Below are positions 24,301 to 34,299 of a stretch of DNA of 44,977 bases, in pieces; within the stretch, counting starts at the first letter, position 1; each line of letters opens with the position of its first letter. The notes below the pieces were generated by a model. The model was not told the origin of the DNA, ran no database searches, and was given only the letters and a program-made list of their open reading frames with translations. Location: positions 1 through 44,977 of the forward strand of contig MU119566.1 in the NCBI GenBank assembly GCA_014904845.1, read 5' to 3'. Both the position numbers and the translations under genes were made by a program. The DNA comes from Acephala macrosclerotiorum. Its lineage: Eukaryota; Ascomycota; Leotiomycetes; Helotiales; Mollisiaceae.

Positions 24301-26255
24301 AAGGGGTAGCACCGCTGGGTCCGCATTCATGGCCGCTTTATGGATGACGGTTTCGTTTGTTTCGGTCTTCACCTTAATATCTGCCCCATAATCAAGAAGA
24401 AGTTGGACTGATGCTGCACTGCCACCTTGAGCAGCTTCGTGTAGCACAGAAGATCCAGCTAAGTCAACTCGCTTTGGATTGGCCCCATTTTCTAGCAAAA
24501 AGCGCATCGTTTCGGTATGGCCACCGCAAGCGGCAAGGTAGAGTGGGCTATTATGGCCACCATCGACCGCATCGATGTCGCAGCCGTATTGGTGCAAGAT
24601 ACGGACTATATTCTCGTGTCCCCCGCATGCCGCTCTATGCATAGCCATTTCTCTCGATGGGTTCAGAGTACTGACATTCGCTCCATTTTCCAGAATGAGC
24701 TTGACGAGGTCCACGTCGCCATTTTCAGCGGCTTCATGAAGGATTGAACTGCCAGATCGATCTTCAGACGTAACATTCATCCCTCGTTCGATCAAGAAAG
24801 TACATATGTCCACATGTTTTTCTGCGACAGCTCTGTGGAGAGCTGTTCTACCAAATGAATCTATCGCAGAAAGATCTGCTTTTGCGTCACATAGAAGCGT
24901 TGTAATTGCTATAGACTCACCCTCTGCCGCAAGATGTAAGGCTGTAGAACTTTCGTCATCGAGAAGAGATAGATCGGCTCCATGCTGTAAAAGAACAGAC
25001 ACCGTGCGATCATAGGAACCTTTGGTTGCTAGATGAAGTGCACTTCCATCTTTCGCATTTAGGATATTGACATCAATTCCACTGTCCAGAAGGGCTTTAA
25101 CTTGTACATCCAAGCCGAGCGAGGCAGCGAGGTGGAGCGCGCTCAGCTTAGGATAACGCTGGCTATAATCCCCATAGGATCCATGATGTGTATTCTGTAC
25201 GATGCTCAAGACGCAAGGTTCCGTCTTCAGCAATGTAAGAGCTCGCTCATCGTTGGTTTCATCATGAGACTCCTTAAGATGAATACTCCAGTAATTGGAA
25301 GCATAATCAAAAAAAGGATAACCCTGCTGACGTATTTCGAAACTTTCGTTATTTGGACATGGGCCCTTTCTGAACTCGTCGAAGAGCAGGAATGTGAGAC
25401 ACGCTGAGGTCAACTGGGCTCCTTTCGATGGAAAGACTTCAGCGGCTTTGGTGAGAAGGTACTCTTGGATGGTGAAATGTACGAAACGAATTGTTCCCTC
25501 CGCCTCGTCCAAGATCACCAGACCTAAGCAAGCCTCAACCATATCCTCGGGAAGAGAATATCCCTCTTCGTCAAGCGACAAGTCAGTGGGTCTGACCGAC
25601 AGGCCTTGACGTAACTCTTGCACCAAAAGAGGTCGTTTGGCTAGAAATATCCACTCCATGGTTTCCATCGCCAGATCAACGCTTTCTTCCGATTGTCGTC
25701 GAATTCGTAGCAACGTATCTTGAAATGTTTCATTCAAGGAAGGTGGTAGTTCTTGGAGAGCCTCTCGCATCTCCCTCTTATTTTTCTTTCTAAGAATTGT
25801 CTGGATCTGCAGGCGCGGAAGAAGAAACCTAGATTCCCAAAGTCAGCATAGGTAACGCAAATTTTGTCCGTGACCAGTGACATACATCCCCTGAGCATTG
25901 TCCCCGATTTTGCTGATAGCCTCCTCCTTCAAATCACTGCCCATAATGCGTGCTGCTTTACCACTCCCTTCAATCGTCGCCCGAACATATCGTTCAATGT
26001 CCTCGCCGCTAGCTTCAATAGTGACCCGAGGAGAATCTTGGAAAAGTTTCCTGATATCATCAGGATGTGGTCGACTAGTCACGAAGATCCTAAGGGAAGA
26101 CATTTTGAAATTTTTCAGCACCTTTAAGATTGACTCCCTGGATATATCGACATCACATTCATCCAAGGCATCGATCACCAAAAACATTCTTTAAAAGTCC
26201 TGGCTAGAACCGAGAAAGCCTGCCTTAAACTCCGAGACGTGTAAATAAGTCTTTA

Positions 26256-26263
26256 TCTTTGCA
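26256..26263. repeat. Target-site duplication, left copy (8 bp)
   Basis: Reads TCTTTGCA on the plus strand and directly precedes the element's CAGACTCGA end. Compared with the right copy (CTTTTGTA), it differs at three places, all C/T, as expected if RIP altered both copies after insertion. Confidence 0.8.
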
Positions 26264-26357
26264 CAGACTCGACTGTAATACTTAATTTCCAGTATCGATA
26301 CAATATTAATACCAAAATCGTAAAATATTAGTATTATCAATAAAATATCGATTTTTA
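26264..26357. repeat. Left terminal inverted repeat of the element
   Basis: Starts CAGACTCGACTG, includes GTATCGATACAATATTAATA at 26292-26311, and ends near ATATCGATTTTTA. It pairs with 28725-28821 on the opposite strand; most differences are transitions. Confidence 0.75.
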
Positions 26358-28724
26358 GTGAACTTATTACATAATATATTTTTCTTTCTCTTTTAAAATA
26401 AACTCTATTACTTTTACGAGAAATTTTTTTTATAGTACTATATTGTATAAAGTATTTTCTCTTTGTACGATTATTACTATTATTTTTACTACGTTTATTA
26501 TTTTTAAATAAACTAATTTCAAAAAAAAATATTTAAAATTTTACTCTTTTTTTAATATTTTAAATATTTTCGTATTTTAATCGTTTTCGATTTTATTTGC
26601 TTTTTATCTCAATTTATTATACGACGAGTCTTTAAAAATACTTTTTTTAATTCATTATTTATTAATAGAATTAAAAAAATATTAATAATTATAAATAAAA
26701 ATTTTAATTAATATTATTTTTGCGTATTTTAATACTATCAAACGAAAAATTTTCTTTTATTAAAATTATACAATTCAAGTAAATTATAGTTTTTATACTC
26801 GTTTTCATTTGTAAATCGAGCGATTACTCGAAAAAATAAAGTAATTTAATTAAAAATATCAAATTTTAATAATTTACGAAACGAGTTATCGTACGAAAAA
26901 ATCGAGAAAATAAATAAAATTATAATTTTTTTTTTATATTTTTTTTAAAACTTTTTAATTTTAATTAAAATCGATTTTAATTACTTTTTTGATTAATATA
27001 TCTCAATATATTTCGTACGATTACAAAAATTTAAAATCAATATAACAATATAAATCGAAAACATATTAATTTTTATATAATAATTATTAAAAACTTTATA
27101 TATTATTTCAATTCAACGAAAAAAAATTTTATTTTTTTTATTTTTACTTTTTTTATATTTAGTTTATTATATAAAAATTAATTTAATTATACGAAAAAAA
27201 AAAAATATATTTATATTTTTTTTTTAAAAATATTTAATTAAAATATTTATTATAAAAAAAATAAAATCAAAAAAAAATAGAATTTTTTTCAATAATAAAA
27301 ATAATTTATTAAAAAAAAGCAAAAAATTCTTTAATCGTACGAAATTTCTTTTAATTTTTAAAAATTAAAATATTTTCTTTAAATTCTTTTTTGTAATTTT
27401 AATAATATTTCTTTATTGTAAATTATAAATTAAATAATACAAAAAATATTTAATATTAATTATTTTACTTCGTACGATTATTTATTAGAATTAGTCTTTT
27501 TATAAGCGTATGAAATTTTTTTGGTTTTTTTAATCGATTTACAAATATAAATTACAATATTATATATTTAATTAAATAAATTTATAAATTTAAATTAAAC
27601 TTTTATTATTTTTATTATATTAAAAATTTTAATTTTTTTTTATTAATTGTACGATTCAAAATTATTTAAATTAATTATATTCGTAAATAAAAAAATTTAT
27701 ATAATAAAATTAATAATATAATTAAAATAATAAATATATTAATATTCTATTTTTTAAATTAAATCGAACGTATTTTTTAATTCTTTTTGAATTAATCGAC
27801 AAAAAACGTTATTTGTAAAAATATTATTTTTTATAATAATTTTAAATTTTCGTACAATATCGTAATTTTTAAAAATTAATTAAAAAATAATAAATTAAAT
27901 CTTTAAATTATAATTAAAAACTTTTTTTAAAACGAAAAAAACTTTTTTATTTTTTTTGATTATACGTAATAAAATAAATACAAATTACTAATAAAAATTA
28001 ACGATTTGAAAAAATTTAAATATTAAAAGAAATATAAATATATAAAAATATTATTTAAAGTACTCGTCGTACGATATTTTAATGTTTTTTTTAAACTTTT
28101 TTAATTAAATTAATAATTTTTAAATAAGCGATCGTGATTTTACTCCCGAAAACTCGATTTAATATTTAACAAAAAATATAAAACTCTAATTATTTAACGA
28201 AATAAAAAAATAAATTTCGTACGATAATAAAAATAATTAAAATTTCAATGAAAATTAACGTATTAAAACAAACTTTTAAAATTTCGATATTAAATTCTTT
28301 TTTTTTATTAATTTATTAATAGTATTATTTTAATTACTTATTAATCGCTATTTGATTTTTATTTAAAACTTTTTTAATAATAATCTAATAATAGTTTTTT
28401 AAATAGTTTTTTATATTTTTTACTATAATAATATTATACGATAAACTTTTTATTAAATTAGTACAATAAATAATATAAAAATAATTTTAATTCTTTTTTT
28501 TAATCGAATAACGATAATATTTTTAAACGAAAATTTTTTACTTTGTATTATAATTTTAAATAATCGTAATTAATTTTATTAAAATAAAAACTATAAAAAA
28601 AAAATTTAATTTAAATAAAAAAAATATTTTAAAAATATAATTCAAATAAAATCGTCGTACGAAAAAAAAAAAAGTAAAAAAAAAAAAAATTATAGAGTGC
28701 GAAGTAAAAAAGCGATATAAAAAT

Positions 28725-28821
28725 CGATTTTTTATCGATACGTATCGATATTTGTAATATTTGATTAATACTATTTAGTATTGATATCGTATCGATATTT
28801 CAAGTATCGAAATCGAGTTTG
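28725..28821. repeat. Right terminal inverted repeat of the element
   Basis: Read on the minus strand it starts CAAACTCGATTT and includes TATCGATACGATATCAATAC, matching the left end. TATCGATA occurs three times here (28733, 28743, 28790), so the subterminal zone is itself repetitive. Confidence 0.75.
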
Positions 28822-28829
28822 CTTTTGTA
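28822..28829. repeat. Target-site duplication, right copy (8 bp)
   Basis: Reads CTTTTGTA on the plus strand and follows the element's right end (TCGAGTTTG). Keeping this single copy between the flanking exon halves restores the host reading frame (codons for KKHTK, then VKTYLHVSEF). Confidence 0.8.
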
Positions 28830-29710
28830 TGCTTTTTATAAAGTCTCATTGCAGATCTTATTGCAGATGACTTTAGGAAGGCGGATTGTTTTAGGAGACT
28901 GGCTACAATGTTGGCTGCCGACTGACTCTGTGAGTCACCAAAATCGCAATAAAAGAATACGGTGCTGACATCCTGTCCGGCAAATTTGTCGTTCAAATGA
29001 TCGATAACCAACGAAGAGATCACAGTCTTTCCCGCTCCTGGAATCCCATGGCACCAGAGAACATTGCTCACGTCCTCTTGATCACGCCATGCCATGAACT
29101 CCGGGTTCTCAAGCAGCCACTGTCCGGTACCAGGAAGGCGACTCTCACGTATGCGAAGATGTGTTTCCTCAGGCTTGGAGGGGGTAAGCCATCTCAATAT
29201 ATCCGAATCTTTAGCGTCCCGTAATTGTTGTTCTCGTAGCAGGACTGCGCGTTTGACTTCGACCACGTCGGACTCGATACTACGTGAAAGACTGAGGTGG
29301 TCATTCTGCAGTGCTAGGCTGAAAAGCGATTTGAGTCGCTCGATCGTGGATAAGAGTTCTTTTACCTCATCTTTCTTGAGTGACCACGTGAGAACCTTGG
29401 CAGCTTTCGCAAAACCATTGGCAGGTGTGATTATTTTCCCGGATAGTCGTTCTAACGCGGATCGAAATTGATCCAGAGGGCCATGTGGTACTGCCAAAGA
29501 CCTTGCTGCTGCTAAATAAGATGGTTGGGTATGGCTTCCGGTAAGGAGGTCATTGAGCACTTGGAGGAGGCATCTGGTGCTGCCAATCTCCAGGAGAATA
29601 GTCTGGCAATCCTTCGAAGCATCTTTGACGTCCTTGAGGTAACCTATCACGACGCCGCTCAGTTGGAGAAGGGCAATGATGCTAGCAGTAACGCCAAGGA
29701 CATCAGCCAT

Positions 29711-30254
29711 TTGTAGCGCCTCAACGGAGTTGGATGAGCAGAACTAGAAGTGAATTGTTTGGCTGGTTATAGAGAGGAGGATATATCAGCATGAGATGTG
29801 ATTGAAGTAAGACGCTGGGAATGGTGGTGTGCTTTTCTTGTAGATATGTAGATTGAAAGCGAAGCGCCAAAATTTGCTTTATGGGATCGACAACGCAGCG
29901 CGATCAGGGGAGCCGCCGGCTAGGCATTCACGAGGTGCTGGGTTGACGACGCAGGTACGCGCCACCAGCGCTACCCAGATTGGTGACCATTTTGGTGAGG
30001 ATTGATTGAAGGTGGCTGACTGCCCTCGGTTTGATCCTGACGCCAAAAAAGCTCGTTTCCTCCCGTCCCCTGAGCCACGGCGCCAAGTACGAAAAGTTGT
30101 AGGTAGTAGTTGGAAAGTTACACCTGTACAAGTAATGGCAAAGATTTCAAAGCAATCGTTGTTTCGCTAACGGATGTTCTGGGGTCTGCGGTACCGGTCA
30201 TAACACGGGTGCCCAAGTGCACACACAATATTTCGAATGATCAGATGTTCATAT
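29711..30254. other. Intergenic region, NLR promoter side
   Basis: 544 bp between the NLR start and the 3' end of the hydrolase gene, both on the minus strand. Base composition is normal. No gene or repeat is evident; promoter elements of the NLR would be expected just above 29710. Confidence 0.5.
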
Positions 30255-33200
30255 CTACTTCTTTATCGCAATAAGCTGAGGCTGTTGCAAAATACCCATG
30301 GGCTGAATTGCGTACTCATCATGCCAAATAGGACCTTCAGTACGCCAAGCCTGCGGTCCAATGAAGACTGTCGTCCCTGTAGGCATATGTAACGGCCCAA
30401 ACGCATTCTCCCGATTACCATAGCTAGTGATTGAAAGCTTATGTTTCCCTTCTGATAATGTGCCAAGTTTCAAAGAGCGTGGCTGAAAAGCGATCTTGCC
30501 CCGAACTTCCCCATCTACTTCAACAGACAATAATGGCGCGACAAAGCGTGGGACATTTAGCACTGCTTCCCCGCCGCTATGATCAAAATTGCAGTTGTAG
30601 ATTACATTCCCCGCGTAGAAAGGAAGCCCTTGTTGTGTCCAATCACCGAATTCGAATTTGGATAGCTGGGAAGCAGTGATGATTGCTTTTGTTCCTCGGA
30701 TCTCAACCCCGAAGTCCCCCAAAATATAAACTCGCTCAAGATTTGTCATTAGACCATATTCGTAGGTTAACTGGAGTTCGTGAGAGCCGCTCTGGAATTT
30801 GGGTAACTTAACAGTCGCGATGTCTTCGTCGACCCACCAAGATTCGACAGTAGAGGGAACGACATTGCCGTCAAGCATGATTTGAACGTCCTTCGCATTT
30901 TCCAGTGCGAGATGGGACGTCAATACCTCAACCTCAGATTTGAACGGGAACCGGAGGCTCAACTTTCCTTTGGTCTTTCTCGACTCCGGCGGGCTGGCAT
31001 AGGGTTGTCGATAGGCTTCTAGTTTGAGCGGAATTCCAAGACGACCACGCATGATGTTATCGATTCGAAGAACCTCTTCTTCTCCTTCCCAAGGATCATC
31101 ATTCCAACAGAACTTGGCGAAATCCAGCAAAAGAACGTTAGGTTCACTCAGTTCGACGTCTCTCAGTTTGAAAACACAGGTTTCAGGCAAGCCTTGGCCA
31201 GAAGCCTCTCCGCCTTTCATAATCGATATATCACTCCTCGGCGTCAATCGAAGGAGAAGGCTGCCACAACCCTCGAACAAGTGAAAAAAAATAGTTTTCC
31301 CGTTCTTGACATTTGATGGAAATTCGCTATCTTGGCCTGAGATGGTGTCCAGGAGTGTCAAATGCCACGAACCTCTGATAGATACTTCGCATTTAGAAGT
31401 ACCTTGCTTGTCTGTATTGCATATAAAAAGGAACTGCTCGTTGCCGTCTTGACGAAGCTGATAGAGAAGGGTGGAGGACATGGTTGATTGGCTAGTAAGA
31501 CAATATAGTGGACCTTCCGTAGTGATGGCAGAGAGATCCCGGTGGATCTCAAGCGTGTTTAATATCTTGTACTTCGACCAAGGGACCTGTAGGCTTCCTT
31601 GAATTTCGACAGGCTCCGTAGCTGGGATACCATCGATTAAGGTTGGTGGAGCCCCAGCGACAATCACTTTGCCTCCTTTCTGAGAGAATTTTCGCAGTCG
31701 ACTAAGTGTTGTTGAACGGATTGTGCGCAAATTGGGGACAATGACAACCTCGTACTTCGAGTGGCCAACGGGAATAGTGTTCCCAATCTGATCTTCGTGA
31801 GTTTGAGATTCGAAGAGGCTTTCTGATATAAAATCAAAATCAATCAGTCCATGGAGGAGCCAAGTAGTAAGATTGAGAAACGCCTCATCTCGTTCTTTCT
31901 GTTCACCCTTGGAGCTGTGGATGGGACCAAACGCTAACCAGTAGCTTTCAATGGGATGGATGACTGCAACCCGACAAACGGCGCATCCTCTCGTCATTGC
32001 AACATTGACTCTTGCAAAATGGTCTTCGACGAGTGGGTACTCAAGGGACCAGGGGCTTTGGTACCCAATCGAAGCCGGGAAGTCTCGTTTTGCTTCGCCA
32101 GCCATCGTCACCCAGGATAAATGATGAACCCTAGTAGTAACTCCTAGGGCAGCTTGCCAATCCCCAGCAAACTTATGTCCAAGAAAGTCAAACATCCAAC
32201 TGGTGACGCCATAAATCTCGCTCATAATTCCGCGGATACCGTTCTGCCGCGCTACACTTGTGGCTTGTTTGACCGTGTTGTACTCGACCCAATTACAGAG
32301 CATATCAACACCGGGCAAATCAAAATTGCGATAACACCGCATTGCTTCGCCTAGTGCCGATGTTTGGGTGAATAATGTCGGCTCATCCATCATATGCCCT
32401 GTCATTGCAATACCATTTTCCCTACACCAAGCTGAGACTGTGTCGACATATCCTTCGACAAATCGATCACAGACGTGGTCGTGATAGTGATACCTCGCAA
32501 GGCTAGGGGAACCGTTCGGCAAGTCCCATACAATTTCCGGCAACGAGTCCAGGATGTTGTATCCGTATTTTTTAGAGAAACTGTCAGGTAAGTCTGCAGT
32601 CCAGGGCAAAAAGACATCCCAAGTATCTTCGGCAAACCTCAGCTGGGTTTTATGCGCAAATTGAGGTTCATCGGTGAAGATAGAAGGGACCGTCGAGCCA
32701 AACCTCTCACCAACGGCATTTTTATAAATCTCGTGGGTAGCAGCAAGGAAGCGATCAGTCGCTTCCTTATTAAGTGTGTCGGCATAAGTGTACCCATTGA
32801 ACCATTCTGAAGGTGGATTGGGTTCCATGTACGCATACCAAACATTTTTGCCACTTTCTCCCTCACTTAACCGTTGGTACATTCTCATGCCATCGTCATT
32901 TATAGCAACATCATATCTTGCCAGAAGATGTCCCAACTCGCTCCTAGTAGCTCGGCCGGTACATTCTGAGCCTCCTTGGGGACTTGTGGGAAAAAAGGGG
33001 CATTAGCTTGACCCGAACAGTATGGACTAAGAGGTGTGAATTACCGCCATGCCACTTGTTCGCCATATGGTTTGCAAGTCAAAAGAATATGCTGTGCCTT
33101 GAGATCCGGGCGATCTTCCATCACCATTCCACCAGCGTAGCCGCTAGGCCACCTATCTTCGTCATAAAGACAAGCAAGTAATTTCTTACTTTCTGCATAT

Positions 33201-33478
33201 TCGACGCATGACTGTACAATTTCTATGAACTCGGCCCCCAAGTAGTCTGTGTCCAGACCTGTTCGAACATGCATTGTGAACCCACCCATGCCCATAGCAG
33301 CCAAGTGATCTATCTGGCGAAGCAACTGCTCGCGGTCGAGTTTCGTGTTCCATGACCACAAAGGAGCACCGCGATACTCGTTGCTCGGATTTTTGAAGAG
33401 CGTTTGGTCAAACGGCTCTGAAGCTCGAGGAAAGCTCCGAGGGTTGGGCGCCTTAATTTGGTTAACTGCGTCGCTCAT
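30255..33478 (-). CDS. GH106-like glycoside hydrolase (alpha-L-rhamnosidase-type), 2 exons
   Basis: Two exons, 33478-33045 and 32982-30255, join across a 62-nt intron (33044-32983, GTAATT to ACAAG) to give 1053 residues. The N-terminus carries the family's barrel start: FKNPSNEYRGAPLWSWN, GMGGFTMHVRTGLDTDYLG and LYDEDRWPSGYAGG. Later blocks include SIFTDEPQF, TGHMMDEPTLF and GIMSEIYG, acidic residues in positions typical of catalysis, and a beta-rich C-terminal half. By pattern it belongs with GH106-type rhamnosidases and their uncharacterised fungal relatives; the exact sugar is inference. There is no signal peptide after MSDAVNQIKAPN, so it is probably intracellular, acting on imported oligosaccharides or glycosides. 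The divergent sugar porter next door supports that. The ATG at 33478 is chosen because upstream codons lack an in-frame ATG. Confidence 0.87.
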
Positions 33479-33687
33479 TATGCTTCGTTTCTTGTTTGAA
33501 TTAGTTGATAATCGGCCTTTGGTTTCGACTTTGGGAAAATTGTTCAATTTTAGAAAAGTACCAGCCTTATCGCGCGCGGGGAACTGCGAGCTCCATGAAA
33601 TGCAGTCGCCTTCTGATAGCCCGTGGTATGAGGCCTAACTGCCGAACTCGGAAGCAATGCGCCGATGAAACCCACAGCGTCTTTGCC

Positions 33688-33720
33688 CTGGGGCCCCGCA
33701 CCCCGCACTCCATACCCCGC
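33688..33720. promoter_or_regulatory. Cluster of CreA/Mig1-type sites
   Basis: CTGGGG at 33688-33693 (plus strand) and CCCCGC at 33694-33699, 33701-33706 and 33715-33720 (GCGGGG on the minus strand) all fit SYGGRG. Four sites in 33 bp, 210-242 bp upstream of the hydrolase ATG, is a dense cluster. Closely spaced pairs are the usual functional form for CreA. Confidence 0.55.
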
Positions 33721-34118
33721 ATAGCCCACGTTCTGCTAGGGGTGGTGGGTTTTGAGGAGTTTAGGCGAGAGATAATATTGGCTCCCTAGCACATCTCGTA
33801 CTACTTCCTTGCGAGAGTAGGTATCTCGTATCAATTGCTCACGAGAATAATCTACTTTCTACTAAGAAACCAGACCAGATGTCTCGGCTAAATGGCCCGT
33901 CACCGTGAGCCGCTACTGAGAATGCCAGGTTGCACTGGTCATGTCTCCGAGCCGGAATCTTGAAGTCCTGTTGCTAGCGAGAAAATGCCTTATCGAGTCA
34001 CAAATGCGATGCATTCCTGGAGAGTGCTGCCTGGTGGGGTTAGTTCTCAGGCCACTTTGCCAGGAGCTAGGTTTGTCTACATGTTCTAAGCTTCTCCAAA
34101 ACCCAAAGATGATTCTCA

Positions 34119-34124
34119 GCGGGG
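34119..34124 (+). promoter_or_regulatory. Single CreA/Mig1-type site
   Basis: GCGGGG on the plus strand, about 176 bp upstream of the porter ATG. It is a consensus match, but single sites are often not functional. Confidence 0.35.
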
Positions 34125-34159
34125 GTAAGCGAGCCCCATGTTGAATCCGATGGGAGATC

Positions 34160-34165
34160 TATAAA
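34160..34165 (+). promoter_or_regulatory. TATA box of the sugar porter
   Basis: TATAAA (context CTATAAAGTGG) 135 bp upstream of the porter ATG at 34300, followed by pyrimidine-rich sequence (CAGCTCCTCACTTCTTCCC), as in strongly regulated fungal promoters. Confidence 0.5.
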
Positions 34166-34299
34166 GTGGGATGGAATTCCTGTCTCGCCTACGTAGAAGT
34201 TAGACGTCTCACATCCGAACACCCCTAAACACTGCTTCACAGCTCCTCACTTCTTCCCTGTTCTTGATCAACGCCATTTCAACCCTGTGTTTCTTGAAC

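Larger units (their letters stand above)
26264..28821. mobile_element. RIP-decayed DNA transposon, hAT-like, inserted in the NLR gene
   Basis: This 2558-bp AT-rich stretch interrupts the NACHT domain. Its ends are imperfect inverted repeats of roughly 95 bp: CAGACTCGACTGTAATACTT at the left and CAAACTCGATTTCGATACTT (reverse complement) at the right match at 15 of 20 positions, with four of five mismatches being transitions. It is flanked by an 8-bp direct duplication. An 8-bp duplication with CAG-type ends is characteristic of the hAT superfamily (P elements also make 8 bp). No open transposase frame remains; many C-to-T and G-to-A changes would explain that. CpG and CpT remain common while CpA looks depleted, fitting classic RIP. 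The palindrome TCGTACGA occurs seven times inside. Orientation and original coding content cannot be read. Confidence 0.82.
21457..29710 (-). pseudogene. NACHT-ankyrin NLR (STAND) gene split by a transposon
   Basis: Fungal NLR-type (STAND) proteins act in non-self recognition and regulated cell death. Pieces: 29710-28822, 26255-25886 and 25828-21457, with a 57-nt intron at 25885-25829 (GTATGT, branch GCTGAC, CTAG). Excluding the element and one 8-bp duplication copy gives 5631 nt, exactly 1877 codons. Domain order: N-terminal helical SesA/PigL_N-like domain (1-60), NACHT Walker A GIPGAGKT (222-229), Walker B FLVIDALDEC (321-330), FVTSRPH sensor, winged-helix FVHFTIQEYL (about 535-544), then about 35 ankyrin repeats (about 650-1870). 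Disruptions seen: the 2.56-kb insertion and TAA at codon 318 (26193-26191), one C-to-T change from CAA. The last 1437 codons (25770-21457) are fully open, so a truncated ankyrin product is possible. The 5' promoter lies beyond 29710. Confidence 0.93.
33479..34299. promoter_or_regulatory. Shared divergent promoter of hydrolase and sugar porter
   Basis: 821 bp between the two start codons. It carries five matches to the CreA/Mig1 carbon-catabolite repressor consensus SYGGRG (listed separately) and a TATA box for the porter side. Both genes are expected to be repressed on glucose and induced by the substrate sugar; this is inference from the sites. Confidence 0.6.

Noticed and set aside
21695..24747. 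Long open frames antisense to the ankyrin region (for example 21695-22522 and 22523-23239, plus strand)
   Set aside because: They are shadows of the repetitive ankyrin codons: Ser/Ala-rich repeats in phase with the 33-residue units, with no independent features.
26187..26200. Frameshift or 37-nt intron explaining the broken reading near the Walker B motif
   Set aside because: The alternative reading (SLRQAFSVLARTF) looked attractive, but needs an extra base and another stop change. The direct join across the duplication gives the right length and frame with only one C-to-T stop.
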